NCBI RefSeq assembly: GCF_001422485.1
Contig: NZ_LMNF01000001.1
Location: 1,773,402-1,837,401 of the forward strand
Direction: 5' to 3'
DNA length: 64,000 nucleotides
Source of the DNA: Agreia sp. Leaf283
GTDB taxonomy: Bacteria; Actinomycetota; Actinomycetes; Actinomycetales; Microbacteriaceae
The position numbers and the translations under genes are program-made. The notes beneath the pieces were generated by a model. It worked only from the letters and a program-made list of their open reading frames with translations, searched no databases and had not been told where the DNA came from. Every line of letters begins with the position of its first letter. The stretch's first letter is position 1. Below, one piece after another: positions 10,561 through 18,562 of the stretch.

Positions 10561-10639
10561 AGAACGGACGTCCCCGTTCCCCGCGCGGGTAGAATGGAGT
10601 CTTACGCCCGCCCGATGCAGATACCCGAGGAGTTCAGTC

Positions 10640-11173
10640 ATGGTCGATGTCCGACGGGTCAAGCTTCCCGGGGTGGGGGTGCTGCACACCTTCATCACCG
10701 CCGACGGCGGCAAGGTCGGAGTCATCGCCCATCGATCGGGGCACAGCGACCTCATCACGTTCTCCGATGAAGACAACACCTCCGATGCGGCCAAGGTCTC
10801 CCTGCGCCTGAGCGAAGACGAGGCCCGCACGCTCGCAGAGCTGCTCGGCGGCACCCAGATCACCGAGTCGCTCACGGCCCTCGACCAGATCCCCGGACTG
10901 AGCATCGACTGGTTCACTGTCGACTACGAGGACCACATCGCCGGGCAGCCGCTCGGCAACACGGCCGAGCGCGACATCGTGGGACTCACCGTCGTGGCCG
11001 TCGTGCGCGGGGAGTCGGCGAACCCGGCTCCCGCACCCGACTTCAAGGTGTTCCCCGGAGACACGCTCGTCGTGGCCGGGTCTCCCGAGAAGGTCGCGAA
11101 GGCCTTCAACTTCTTCCGTACGGGCGAGATGCGCGCCAAGACCGGCGCCGTCGACGGTTCCGCCGGGCGTTAG
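10640..11173 (+). CDS. TrkA-C (RCK_C) regulatory subunit of a cation/proton antiporter, KhtT-like
   Basis: This 177-residue soluble protein has an N-terminal region (VDVRRVKLPGVGVLHTFITADGGKVGVIAH) typical of KhtT-like subunits and a TrkA-C domain at about residues 85-160 with FKVFPGDTLVVAGSPEKV. Such subunits gate a partner potassium (or ammonium)/proton antiporter in response to a nucleotide or pH. The next gene, four bases downstream, encodes the matching membrane antiporter, so the pair is almost certainly one complex. GAGGAG precedes the ATG. It carries no full Rossmann RCK_N domain. Confidence 0.88.
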   Translation: MVDVRRVKLPGVGVLHTFITADGGKVGVIAHRSGHSDLITFSDEDNTSDAAKVSLRLSEDEARTLAELLGGTQITESLTALDQIPGLSIDWFTVDYEDHIAGQPLGNTAERDIVGLTVVAVVRGESANPAPAPDFKVFPGDTLVVAGSPEKVAKAFNFFRTGEMRAKTGAVDGSAGR

Positions 11174-11176
11174 GCG

Positions 11177-12604
11177 ATGCACTTCGGCCCCGATCTCCTC
11201 ATCCTGGGCGCCCTGTTCGTCATCGCATACGTCCTGGGCAGGCTCGGCAAGACCATCGGCCTGCCCGCGATCCCGATCTACATGGCTGTCGGTCTGCTGG
11301 CGAGCCCCAACTTCCACTTCTTCCCGCTCGAATTCGTGCACACCGAGTACATCGAGCTCATGGCCGTGTTCGGGCTCGTGCTGCTGCTGTTCAACCTGGG
11401 GCTCGAGTTCGATCAGGACGAATTCTTCTCGAACGCCGGAAAGCTGATCATCTCGGGCGGATCGTACATCGCCCTGAACATGGGCGCCGGGTTCGCCTTC
11501 GGCTTCATGCTCGGCTGGGGAACGCGCGAGGCGCTCATCGTCGCGGGCATCACCGCCACCAGCTCGAGCGCCATCGTCACGAAGCTCCTCATCGAGCTCA
11601 AGCGCCTGGCCAATCCCGAGACACCCATGATCCTCGGCGTCACCGTCGTCGAAGACATCTTCATCGCCATCTACCTGGCGATCGTGTCGGTCGTCCTGTC
11701 GGGCGAGACCGAGATCTGGCCCGTCGTCGGCAAGCTCGCCGTCGCGTTCCTCTTCCTCATCGTGATGTTCTCGGTGGCCCGCTGGGGCGGGCGCTTCGTG
11801 TCGCGGCTGTTCCGCACCAAAGACGACGAGCTCTTCACGATCCTGTTCTTCGGCCTGGCCATCATGTTCGGCGGCATCGGCGAGATCCTGGGCGTGACGG
11901 ATGCGATCGGCGCGTTCCTGATCGGCCTCGTCTTGGGCGCCACCCGGTACCGCAACCGCATCGAGCAGATCGCCATCCCGCTGCGCGACGTGTTCGGCGC
12001 CTTCTTCTTCCTCAACTTCGGCCTGGGGCTCGACCCCACGAAGTTCGCACCCGTGATCCTGCCGGTGCTCGGGGCCGTGCTGATGACCGTCGTTCTGAAC
12101 GCCGGTGCGGGTCAGTTCGTGGCCTGGCTCAACAAGCTCGGTCCCCGGGCCGGCATCAACGCGAGCGTGATCCTGCAGAACAGGGGCGAGTTCGCGCTCA
12201 TTCTCGCGACCCTGTCGTTGTCTGCGGGGCTCGACGAACGCATCCAGCCCTTCGCCGGACTCTATGTTCTGATCATGGCGATCATGGGCCCGATCCTCGC
12301 CGCGAACTCCGAGAGGATCGCGAACGTGATCCTGCGCCCGACGCGAGCGGCGAAGGCGGCCGATGCGCAGAAGCATCGCGATCCGCTCCTCGACGAGGGG
12401 ATCGCGCTCGTCGCCGCGGCGACGGCGGGTCAAGACGTCTCGCTTCCCCGCGCCGACGACGACTCGGAGCCGACGCTCAGCACGACTCCGCGCGCCGAGA
12501 CGGCTCAGCAGGAGTCGGATGCGGGCGATGTCGATGCCCTCGTCGAGCAGGCCATGCGCCAGTCCGACGACTTCGGGGTTCGAGAGAGAGACAGCGAATA
12601 TTGA
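11177..12604 (+). CDS. CPA2-type cation/proton antiporter membrane subunit, KhtU/Kef-like
   Basis: This 475-residue protein has about a dozen hydrophobic segments up to residue 395, typical of the Na/H exchanger fold. Family landmarks include LGRLGKTIGLPAIPIYMAVGLL, FNLGLEFDQDEF, ITATSSSAIVTKLL and TDAIGAFLIGLVLG. The last 80 or so residues are hydrophilic and predicted cytoplasmic. It probably exports potassium or another monovalent cation in exchange for protons under control of the preceding KhtT-like subunit. Its stop overlaps the TTG start of the SURF1 gene. Confidence 0.9.
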   Translation: MHFGPDLLILGALFVIAYVLGRLGKTIGLPAIPIYMAVGLLASPNFHFFPLEFVHTEYIELMAVFGLVLLLFNLGLEFDQDEFFSNAGKLIISGGSYIALNMGAGFAFGFMLGWGTREALIVAGITATSSSAIVTKLLIELKRLANPETPMILGVTVVEDIFIAIYLAIVSVVLSGETEIWPVVGKLAVAFLFLIVMFSVARWGGRFVSRLFRTKDDELFTILFFGLAIMFGGIGEILGVTDAIGAFLIGLVLGATRYRNRIEQIAIPLRDVFGAFFFLNFGLGLDPTKFAPVILPVLGAVLMTVVLNAGAGQFVAWLNKLGPRAGINASVILQNRGEFALILATLSLSAGLDERIQPFAGLYVLIMAIMGPILAANSERIANVILRPTRAAKAADAQKHRDPLLDEGIALVAAATAGQDVSLPRADDDSEPTLSTTPRAETAQQESDAGDVDALVEQAMRQSDDFGVRERDSEY

Positions 12605-13428
12605 CCCTCTTCAGTGTGATGCGGCGGCCGAGATGGATCGCCGCCCTCGTGCTCGCCCTGGCGATCGCGGCGATCTTCGCGGGCCTCGGGCAGTGGCAGC
12701 TCGAGCGGGCCGTCTCCAGCGGACAGGTCGATGACCGACCCACCGAGACGGTGCAGCCGCTGACGTCGGTCGCGTCGCCGCAGCAGCCCGTGCTCGCCGT
12801 CGAGGCTGCGCAGCGCGTCTCCACCTCGGGGACCTTCGAGCCCGCCGACTACGGCATCCTGGCCGACCGACTGAACGGCGGCCGCTCCGGATACTGGGTC
12901 GTCGGGCATCTGGCGGTCGACGAGCCCGGAGCGCCCGCCCTGGCGGTCGCTCTGGGCTGGGCGCCCGACCGCGACACCGCGGTCGCCGCGCGCGACGCCC
13001 TTGCGGCCCAGCCCCGCGCATCCAGCCCCGAGGAGGTCGACGGGCGCTACGTCGACCCCGACGCACCCAATGTCGACGACGCCGAGAAGAGCGAGGGCGG
13101 CCGATACGACCTCACCACCATGAGTCCCGCCGCGTTCGTGAACATCTGGACGGCGCTGTCCGCCTCGACCGACGTCTACGGCGGCTACGTCATCTCCAGC
13201 ACGGCTCCCAACGGCCTCGACGTGATCGACGCCCCCGAGCCCGATCGCTCCGTCGAACTCAACTGGCTCAACATCTTCTACGCGGCCGAATGGGTGATCT
13301 TCGCGGGCTTCGCGGTCTTCCTCTGGTACCGCCTCGCACGCGACGCATGGGAGCGCGAGAAGGAGGAGCTCGAGGAGAGCGAGGCCGACGGACGCGCCCG
13401 GAGCCTCGCCGAGCACGGAATACACTAG
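12601..13428 (+). CDS. SURF1 family protein
   Basis: SURF1 proteins assist cytochrome c oxidase biogenesis. The 275-residue sequence has the layout of the family: an N-terminal membrane helix (about 11-31) followed by GLGQWQLERA, an extracytoplasmic domain with YWVVGHLAV and VALGWAPDRD, and a second helix (NIFYAAEWVIFAGFAVFLWYR, about 219-239) before a charged tail. The TTG at 12601 overlaps the previous stop by four bases; GTG 12616 or ATG 12619 are alternatives. The role in oxidase assembly comes from the family. Confidence 0.88.
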   Translation: MTLFSVMRRPRWIAALVLALAIAAIFAGLGQWQLERAVSSGQVDDRPTETVQPLTSVASPQQPVLAVEAAQRVSTSGTFEPADYGILADRLNGGRSGYWVVGHLAVDEPGAPALAVALGWAPDRDTAVAARDALAAQPRASSPEEVDGRYVDPDAPNVDDAEKSEGGRYDLTTMSPAAFVNIWTALSASTDVYGGYVISSTAPNGLDVIDAPEPDRSVELNWLNIFYAAEWVIFAGFAVFLWYRLARDAWEREKEELEESEADGRARSLAEHGIH

Positions 13429-13432
13429 ACGC

Positions 13433-13885
13433 ATGGCCCTCGAACCCAAACCCCGCGACTTTCCGCGCATTCGAAGCGCGGTCAAGCTCTACCGGGTCTC
13501 CTCGATCATCACCGGTGTGATGCTGCTGCTCCTCTGCCTCGAGGTCGTGCTCAAGTACGTTCCCGCGTTCGGTGTCGAGCTCGAACTGGGCGGACCGCAG
13601 GGCTTCCTGGCGCTGGTGCCGGAGGGCACCGTCACGGCGGTCAACCTGTCCACCGGCATCCTCATCGCCCACGGCTGGTTCTACGTGCTCTACCTGTTCG
13701 CCGACTTCCAGCTCTGGAGCCGGATGCGCTGGCCGTTCTGGAAGTTCGTGCTCATCGCGCTCGGCGGAATCGTGCCGCTGCTCTCCTTCTTCCTCGAGGT
13801 GCGAATCGCCCGCGAAGTGAAGTCCTATCTGGCCGGCCGTGAGGCCGAGCTGTCCGCATCCGCCCCCGTGGAGGTCACCCATTAG
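13433..13885 (+). CDS. DUF3817 integral membrane protein
   Basis: This 150-residue protein has three to four hydrophobic helices and the DUF3817 features: [22 protein letters not shown] at the N-terminus, a central [21 protein letters not shown], and [24 protein letters not shown] near the end. The function is unknown. It is commonly found next to guaA in actinobacteria, and here its stop codon overlaps the probable guaA start, which implies coupled translation. Confidence 0.87.
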   Translation: MALEPKPRDFPRIRSAVKLYRVSSIITGVMLLLLCLEVVLKYVPAFGVELELGGPQGFLALVPEGTVTAVNLSTGILIAHGWFYVLYLFADFQLWSRMRWPFWKFVLIALGGIVPLLSFFLEVRIAREVKSYLAGREAELSASAPVEVTH

Positions 13886-15470
13886 CACGCCCAGCCCCGA
13901 CAGCCAGTCCCGGCCCGTCCTCGTCGTCGACTTCGGCGCCCAGTACGCGCAGCTCATCGCCAGACGAGTGCGCGAGGCCAGCGTCTACTCGGAGATCGTC
14001 CCCTCGTCGATCACCGCCGAAGAGGTCGCCGCCAAGTCTCCGGTGGGCATCGTGCTCTCCGGCGGGCCGTCGAGCGTGTACGAGCCCGGGTCTCCCGAGC
14101 TCGATCCGGCGATCTTCGACCTCGGCGTTCCCGTCTTCGGAATCTGCTACGGATTCCAGGTCATGGCACGCGCCCTGGGCGGCGAGGTCGCCAACACGGG
14201 CCTCCGCGAGTACGGGTCGACCGACATGGCGATCGCGGGCGAGGGCGGTTCGCTGCTCGTCGGCCAGCCCGAATCCCAGACCGTGTGGATGAGCCACGGC
14301 GATTCCGTCTCGAAGGCGCCCGAGGGCTTCGAGGTCCTGGCCAGCACGTCGTCGACGCCGGTTGCGGCGTTCGGGTCGAAGGAGCGCCGCATGTACGGGG
14401 TGCAGTGGCACCCCGAGGTCAAGCACTCCGAGTTCGGGCAGCGCGTGATCGAGAACTTCCTGCACGACACGGCAGGCATCCCCGCCGACTGGACCAGCAG
14501 CAACGTCATCACCGACCAGGTCGCCCTGATCCGCGAACAGGTCGGCGACGGCAAGGTCATCTGCGGACTGTCGGGAGGAGTCGACTCCGCCGTGGCCGCC
14601 GCGATCGTGCACGAGGCGGTCGGAGACCAGCTCACCTGCGTGTTCGTCGACCACGGCCTCCTGCGCCAGGGTGAGCGCGAACAGGTCGAGGTCGACTACG
14701 TCGCCTCCACCGGTGTGCGCCTCGTCACCATCGATGCCCGTGAGCAGTTCATGGATGCCCTCGCCGGGGTCACCGACCCCGAGCAGAAGCGCAAGATCAT
14801 CGGCCGCGAGTTCATCCGCAGCTTCGAGGCCGCCGCAGAGGCGCTCGTGCTGGAGGCCGCCGCCACCGACGGCGAGCCCGTCAAGTTCCTCGTGCAGGGC
14901 ACCCTCTACCCCGACGTCGTCGAGTCGGGCGGCGGAACGGGCACGGCCAACATCAAGAGTCACCACAACGTCGGCGGCCTTCCCGAAGACCTGCAGTTCG
15001 AACTCGTCGAGCCGTTGCGAGCCCTCTTCAAAGACGAGGTGCGCGCCATCGGCCGCGAGCTCGGGCTTCCCGAAGCCATCGTGGGTCGCCAGCCGTTCCC
15101 CGGCCCCGGCCTGGGCATCCGCATCGTCGGCGAGGTCACCTGGGAGCGACTCGAACTGCTCCGCCAGGCCGACGCCATCGTGCGCGCCGAGCTCACCGCG
15201 GCCGGCCTCGACGACGAGATCTGGCAGTGCCCCGTCGTTCTGCTGGCCGACGTGCGTTCCGTCGGAGTGCAGGGAGACGGCCGCACCTACGGGCATCCGA
15301 TCGTGCTGCGCCCGGTCTCGAGCGAAGACGCGATGACGGCCGACTGGACACGGTTGCCCTACGACCTGCTGGCCCGCATCTCGAACCGCATCACCAACGA
15401 GGTGGCCGGCGTGAACCGCGTCGTGCTCGACGTCACGAGCAAGCCGCCGGGAACTATCGAGTGGGAGTAG
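13881..15470 (+). CDS. guaA: GMP synthase (glutamine-hydrolysing), probable AUU start
   Basis: GuaA converts XMP to GMP. The N-terminal class I amidotransferase has [18 protein letters not shown], nucleophile motif [11 protein letters not shown] and the His-Glu pair GVQWHPEV; the ATP-pyrophosphatase has LSGGVDSAV; the C-terminal dimerisation domain ends IEWE. There is no ATG, GTG or TTG between the DUF3817 stop and the start of the conserved domain. The ATT at 13881 has GGAGGT (13870-13875) five bases upstream, overlaps the preceding TAG, and gives 529 residues, the family length. The alternative GTG at 13839 adds 14 residues ([13 protein letters not shown]) that are the wrong-frame translation of the DUF3817 end and has no ribosome site. 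Identity is certain; the start is inferred. Confidence 0.96.
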   Translation: MSTPSPDSQSRPVLVVDFGAQYAQLIARRVREASVYSEIVPSSITAEEVAAKSPVGIVLSGGPSSVYEPGSPELDPAIFDLGVPVFGICYGFQVMARALGGEVANTGLREYGSTDMAIAGEGGSLLVGQPESQTVWMSHGDSVSKAPEGFEVLASTSSTPVAAFGSKERRMYGVQWHPEVKHSEFGQRVIENFLHDTAGIPADWTSSNVITDQVALIREQVGDGKVICGLSGGVDSAVAAAIVHEAVGDQLTCVFVDHGLLRQGEREQVEVDYVASTGVRLVTIDAREQFMDALAGVTDPEQKRKIIGREFIRSFEAAAEALVLEAAATDGEPVKFLVQGTLYPDVVESGGGTGTANIKSHHNVGGLPEDLQFELVEPLRALFKDEVRAIGRELGLPEAIVGRQPFPGPGLGIRIVGEVTWERLELLRQADAIVRAELTAAGLDDEIWQCPVVLLADVRSVGVQGDGRTYGHPIVLRPVSSEDAMTADWTRLPYDLLARISNRITNEVAGVNRVVLDVTSKPPGTIEWE

Positions 15471-16587
15471 TTCCCCGCTGAGCCGCACGCGGCCCGCTTC
15501 GTGGCGTCCGCCACGGGCGGCGCAGCGTGAGGCGTGCGAAGAGCCACTCCAGGGGTCCCTGCGAGAACCGGGCGCTCCACGCGGTGGCGAAGACGAGCGA
15601 GCCGACCGCCAGGCACACGAACAGGGTCCATTCGAACGCGTCGTCGTACGGCTCCGGATGCGCCGCCGCAATCAGGGCGATGACGAGAACCTGGGCGGTG
15701 TAGATCGTCAGGGGCATCGATCCGGCCGCGACGAGCGGACGCACCAGCGTGCGGCCCCAACGGCTCGTGAGGGCACCGACCCCGATGACGAGCACGCCGA
15801 TCACGGCGATGGCGAGCCCACCGGAGGAGATCGCCTCCATGGTCGTGTCGGTGTGCGCCCTCACCGGATCTCCGATGGCCGCTGACACGCCGTAGCCGAG
15901 CGCCGCCACGACCGTGCCGCCGATGATCATGATGCGCTGCACAGCCGGTCGTGTCACTCCGAACCGCGCTATCGCGAGGCCGGCCAGCACGTAGGCGAGC
16001 CAGACGGGCGCGGGGTAGTACGCGTCGAGCCACGACAGGGGAACGGACACGGGGTTGTCGGGGGTCACGGGCAGGGGCCCGGTTGCGGACGTCGCGGCAG
16101 TGAGTGCACCGACCACGATCGGGCCGACCAGGGCGCAGAGCAGCGCGAGTGCTGCCAGCACCCAGCGGTTCGTGAAGAGCAGCGGAATGCAGACGAGAAA
16201 GAAGAAGCCGTAGGAGTCGAGGATGATTGCGATGTTCGTGCCCAGCAGCCAGAGCGAGAGCCCCAGGGCGATGAGCAGCAGGGCCCTGATGGCGATCGAC
16301 AGCCGGATGCGCGAGCGCGGTGACCCGGGTGCACGGTCCAGCGGCGCGGGGTGATCGCCCCCGGACATCAGCCCGAGCGAGACGCCCGCGAGGGTGGCGA
16401 AGAGGATGGAGCTGCGGCCGTCGTAGAACGCGTCGCCGTCGCCGGGCAGCGTGTGCGCCGCGAGCATGCCCAGAATGGCGAGCCCGCGCGCCGCATCCAG
16501 GCCCGGGATGCGCGGAGCGCGCCGGGTGGGCACAACGACGGCGGGGCCGCCCCGAAGGACGGCCCCGCCGATGTCGTCGTGAGACAC
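15454..16587 (-). CDS. DUF418/DUF1624-type multi-pass membrane protein
   Basis: The 377-residue protein begins with a [24 protein letters not shown] segment (heparan-alpha-glucosaminide acetyltransferase-like DUF1624 pattern), has about ten hydrophobic segments, and ends with a DUF418 region containing [20 protein letters not shown] and [14 protein letters not shown]. Members are thought to be acyltransferase-like membrane proteins but no substrate is known. The GTG start lies one base after the upstream Bax-inhibitor gene, so the two form an operon. Its 3' end overlaps convergent guaA by 17 bases. Confidence 0.85.
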   Translation of the reverse strand: MSHDDIGGAVLRGGPAVVVPTRRAPRIPGLDAARGLAILGMLAAHTLPGDGDAFYDGRSSILFATLAGVSLGLMSGGDHPAPLDRAPGSPRSRIRLSIAIRALLLIALGLSLWLLGTNIAIILDSYGFFFLVCIPLLFTNRWVLAALALLCALVGPIVVGALTAATSATGPLPVTPDNPVSVPLSWLDAYYPAPVWLAYVLAGLAIARFGVTRPAVQRIMIIGGTVVAALGYGVSAAIGDPVRAHTDTTMEAISSGGLAIAVIGVLVIGVGALTSRWGRTLVRPLVAAGSMPLTIYTAQVLVIALIAAAHPEPYDDAFEWTLFVCLAVGSLVFATAWSARFSQGPLEWLFARLTLRRPWRTPRSGPRAAQRGTTPTR

Positions 16588-16588
16588 G

Positions 16589-17374
16589 CTAGTTGCGGAA
16601 GATCGCGATGAGGCGGAGCAGTTCGACGTAGAGCCACACGAGCGTGACGGTGAGGCCGAACGCGGCCGACCAGCCGTACTTGCGCGGGGCGCCGGTCTTG
16701 ACGCCGCGCTGCACGAAGTCGAAGTCGAGAACCAGCGAGTACGCCGCGAGGATCACGGCGAAGACACCGATGATGATTCCGAAGATTCCGGCGCGGGCTC
16801 CGAACATGTTGTCTGCGGGGAAGACGCCGGCGATCATGAGCACGAAGTTCAGCAGTGAGAAGACCGCGTAGCCGACCATGGCGATCAGGAAGATCTTGGT
16901 GGCCCGCTTGGATGCGCGGATCTTGCCGTTGGCGAAGAGCGCCAGCGTGGTTCCGAAGACGGCGAGCGTGGCGAGCACGGCCTGCACGACGATGCCCTCG
17001 TACCGGGACTCGAAGAACGCCGAGATACCTCCGACGAAGAGCCCTTCGGCTGCGGCGTAGGCGATGATCAGCGCCGGCGACGGCTCGCGCTTGAAGGAGT
17101 TGACGAGGCCGAGCACAAGGCCGACAATCGCTCCGACGATGAACAGGCCGGGCACGATCCAGCCGACGACGGCGCCGGCCAGCAGCACGGCGAACAGCAG
17201 CGCGGTCTTGACGATGGTGTCGTCGTAGGTCATGCGCGAGGTGTCGGCGGGGGTCGCCGAGGGGCGCTCGTACAGGTCTTGCAGCTGTGTGCTCGACATC
17301 GTGGGCGCAGCATCGGCAGCGCCCTTTCCGTTGAAGACAGGGTTGCGTGTGAACGCGGGGTTCGCCGACGGCAT
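16589..17374 (-). CDS. Bax inhibitor-1/YccA (BI-1-like) membrane protein
   Basis: This 261-residue protein has a hydrophilic N-terminal tail of about 55 residues (SANPAFTRNPVF) followed by seven hydrophobic helices, as in the actinobacterial Bax_inhibitor_1-like family. Landmarks are MTYDDTIVKTALLFAVLLAGAV, ALIIAYAAAEGLFVGGIS and the C-terminal VTLVWLYVELLRLIAIFRN. Related bacterial proteins include pH-gated calcium-leak channels such as BsYetJ; the role here is unproven. It is divergent from the glycerophosphodiesterase gene. Confidence 0.9.
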   Translation of the reverse strand: MPSANPAFTRNPVFNGKGAADAAPTMSSTQLQDLYERPSATPADTSRMTYDDTIVKTALLFAVLLAGAVVGWIVPGLFIVGAIVGLVLGLVNSFKREPSPALIIAYAAAEGLFVGGISAFFESRYEGIVVQAVLATLAVFGTTLALFANGKIRASKRATKIFLIAMVGYAVFSLLNFVLMIAGVFPADNMFGARAGIFGIIIGVFAVILAAYSLVLDFDFVQRGVKTGAPRKYGWSAAFGLTVTLVWLYVELLRLIAIFRN

Positions 17375-17500
17375 GAGTTCCTCTTGTACGTAGGTGGACG
17401 GAGTTCAAATCTACCGGATTCGTGCCTGTCGAGGCCCGTCGGTTGGGCGATTTCGCAGGGTTTCGCGCAGGGCGGAGCCGCAGGAGGCTACCGTGGTGGC

Positions 17501-18550
17501 GTGACCCCAGCCCGCCGCCCCCTCGTGATCGGACATCGAGGCGCCCCCGGATATCGACCCGAGCACACGCGATCGTCGTACGAACTCGCCATCGCCCTGG
17601 GTGCCGATGCCGTGGAACCCGACATCGTGGCATCCCGCGACGGGGTGCTCGTGCTTCGGCACGAGAACGAGATCGGCGGCACCACCGATGTCGCATCGCG
17701 CCCCGAATTCGCCGCCTGGCGCACGACGAAGACGATCGACGGCGCGGCCCTGACCGGCTGGTTCACCGAGGACTTCACGTGGGCAGAACTGTCGACGCTG
17801 CGCGCGCGAGAGCGCCTGCCCTCGATCCGCACCTCCAGCTCGTCGTTCGACGGGCAGTCGCCGATCATGCGTCTGTCCGAGCTGCTGGAGCTGCTCGACA
17901 CGGCCGGCGAGGAGACGGAGCACTCGCTCGGCCTCGTGGCGGAGATCAAGCACGCCGCGTACTTCGATTCCATCGGGCTGCCCCTCGACGAGCTGGTGGC
18001 CGACGAACTGATCCGCAGCGGCTGGAACTCGGGAGACGGGCGGCTCACGGTGGAGTCGTTCGAGAAGACGGTGCTCGACCTGCTGCGGGGTCGAGGCATC
18101 CGCTCGAAGAACGTCTTCCTCCTCGAGGCCGCGGGATCGCCGCCCGATCTGGTCGCCCGGTTCGGTTCGGATGCCGACAGCTACGCGTCGTTCCTCACTC
18201 GCGACGGCATGCGGATGCTCCGCCGTGACGTGGAGGGGATCAGCGTCGACAAGAACATGATCCGGCCCCGACCCGATGCCGACTCGACCCGGGTCTCCTC
18301 GGCGCTGGTCGACGCGGCGCATGAGGCGGGGCTCGAGATCTACTGCTGGACCCTGCGGCCGGAGAACCGGTTCCTCTCGGCCGAGTTCAGGAGGGGAGGC
18401 GGCCCTGCGGCTTTCGGCGACTGGGAGAGCGAGTTCGCGCTGATCCTGGCGACGGGGGTCGACGGGGTGTTCGCCGATCAGGCCGATCTCGCGGTCGCCG
18501 CGCGCGAGGCGGTGTTCCCCGCGCGGGGAACTGTCGGAGGTTCGGCTTAA
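17501..18550 (+). CDS. Glycerophosphodiester phosphodiesterase
   Basis: The 349-residue protein begins directly with the GDPD catalytic motif VIGHRGAPGYRPEHTRSSY, followed by GADAVEPDIVASRDGVLVLRHE, which supplies the catalytic histidines and metal-binding acids. Later family segments are GLVAEIKHA and the closing YCWTLRPEN and GVDGVFADQ. It has no signal peptide, so it probably acts in the cytoplasm, releasing glycerol-3-phosphate from glycerophosphodiesters. I chose the GTG at 17501 because it stands just before the first conserved strand and an AGGAGG lies upstream (17482-17487), though the 13-base spacer is long. The pcrA gene follows 12 bases later. Confidence 0.9.
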   Translation: MTPARRPLVIGHRGAPGYRPEHTRSSYELAIALGADAVEPDIVASRDGVLVLRHENEIGGTTDVASRPEFAAWRTTKTIDGAALTGWFTEDFTWAELSTLRARERLPSIRTSSSSFDGQSPIMRLSELLELLDTAGEETEHSLGLVAEIKHAAYFDSIGLPLDELVADELIRSGWNSGDGRLTVESFEKTVLDLLRGRGIRSKNVFLLEAAGSPPDLVARFGSDADSYASFLTRDGMRMLRRDVEGISVDKNMIRPRPDADSTRVSSALVDAAHEAGLEIYCWTLRPENRFLSAEFRRGGGPAAFGDWESEFALILATGVDGVFADQADLAVAAREAVFPARGTVGGSA

Positions 18551-18562
18551 ACTGGAGGGGAC

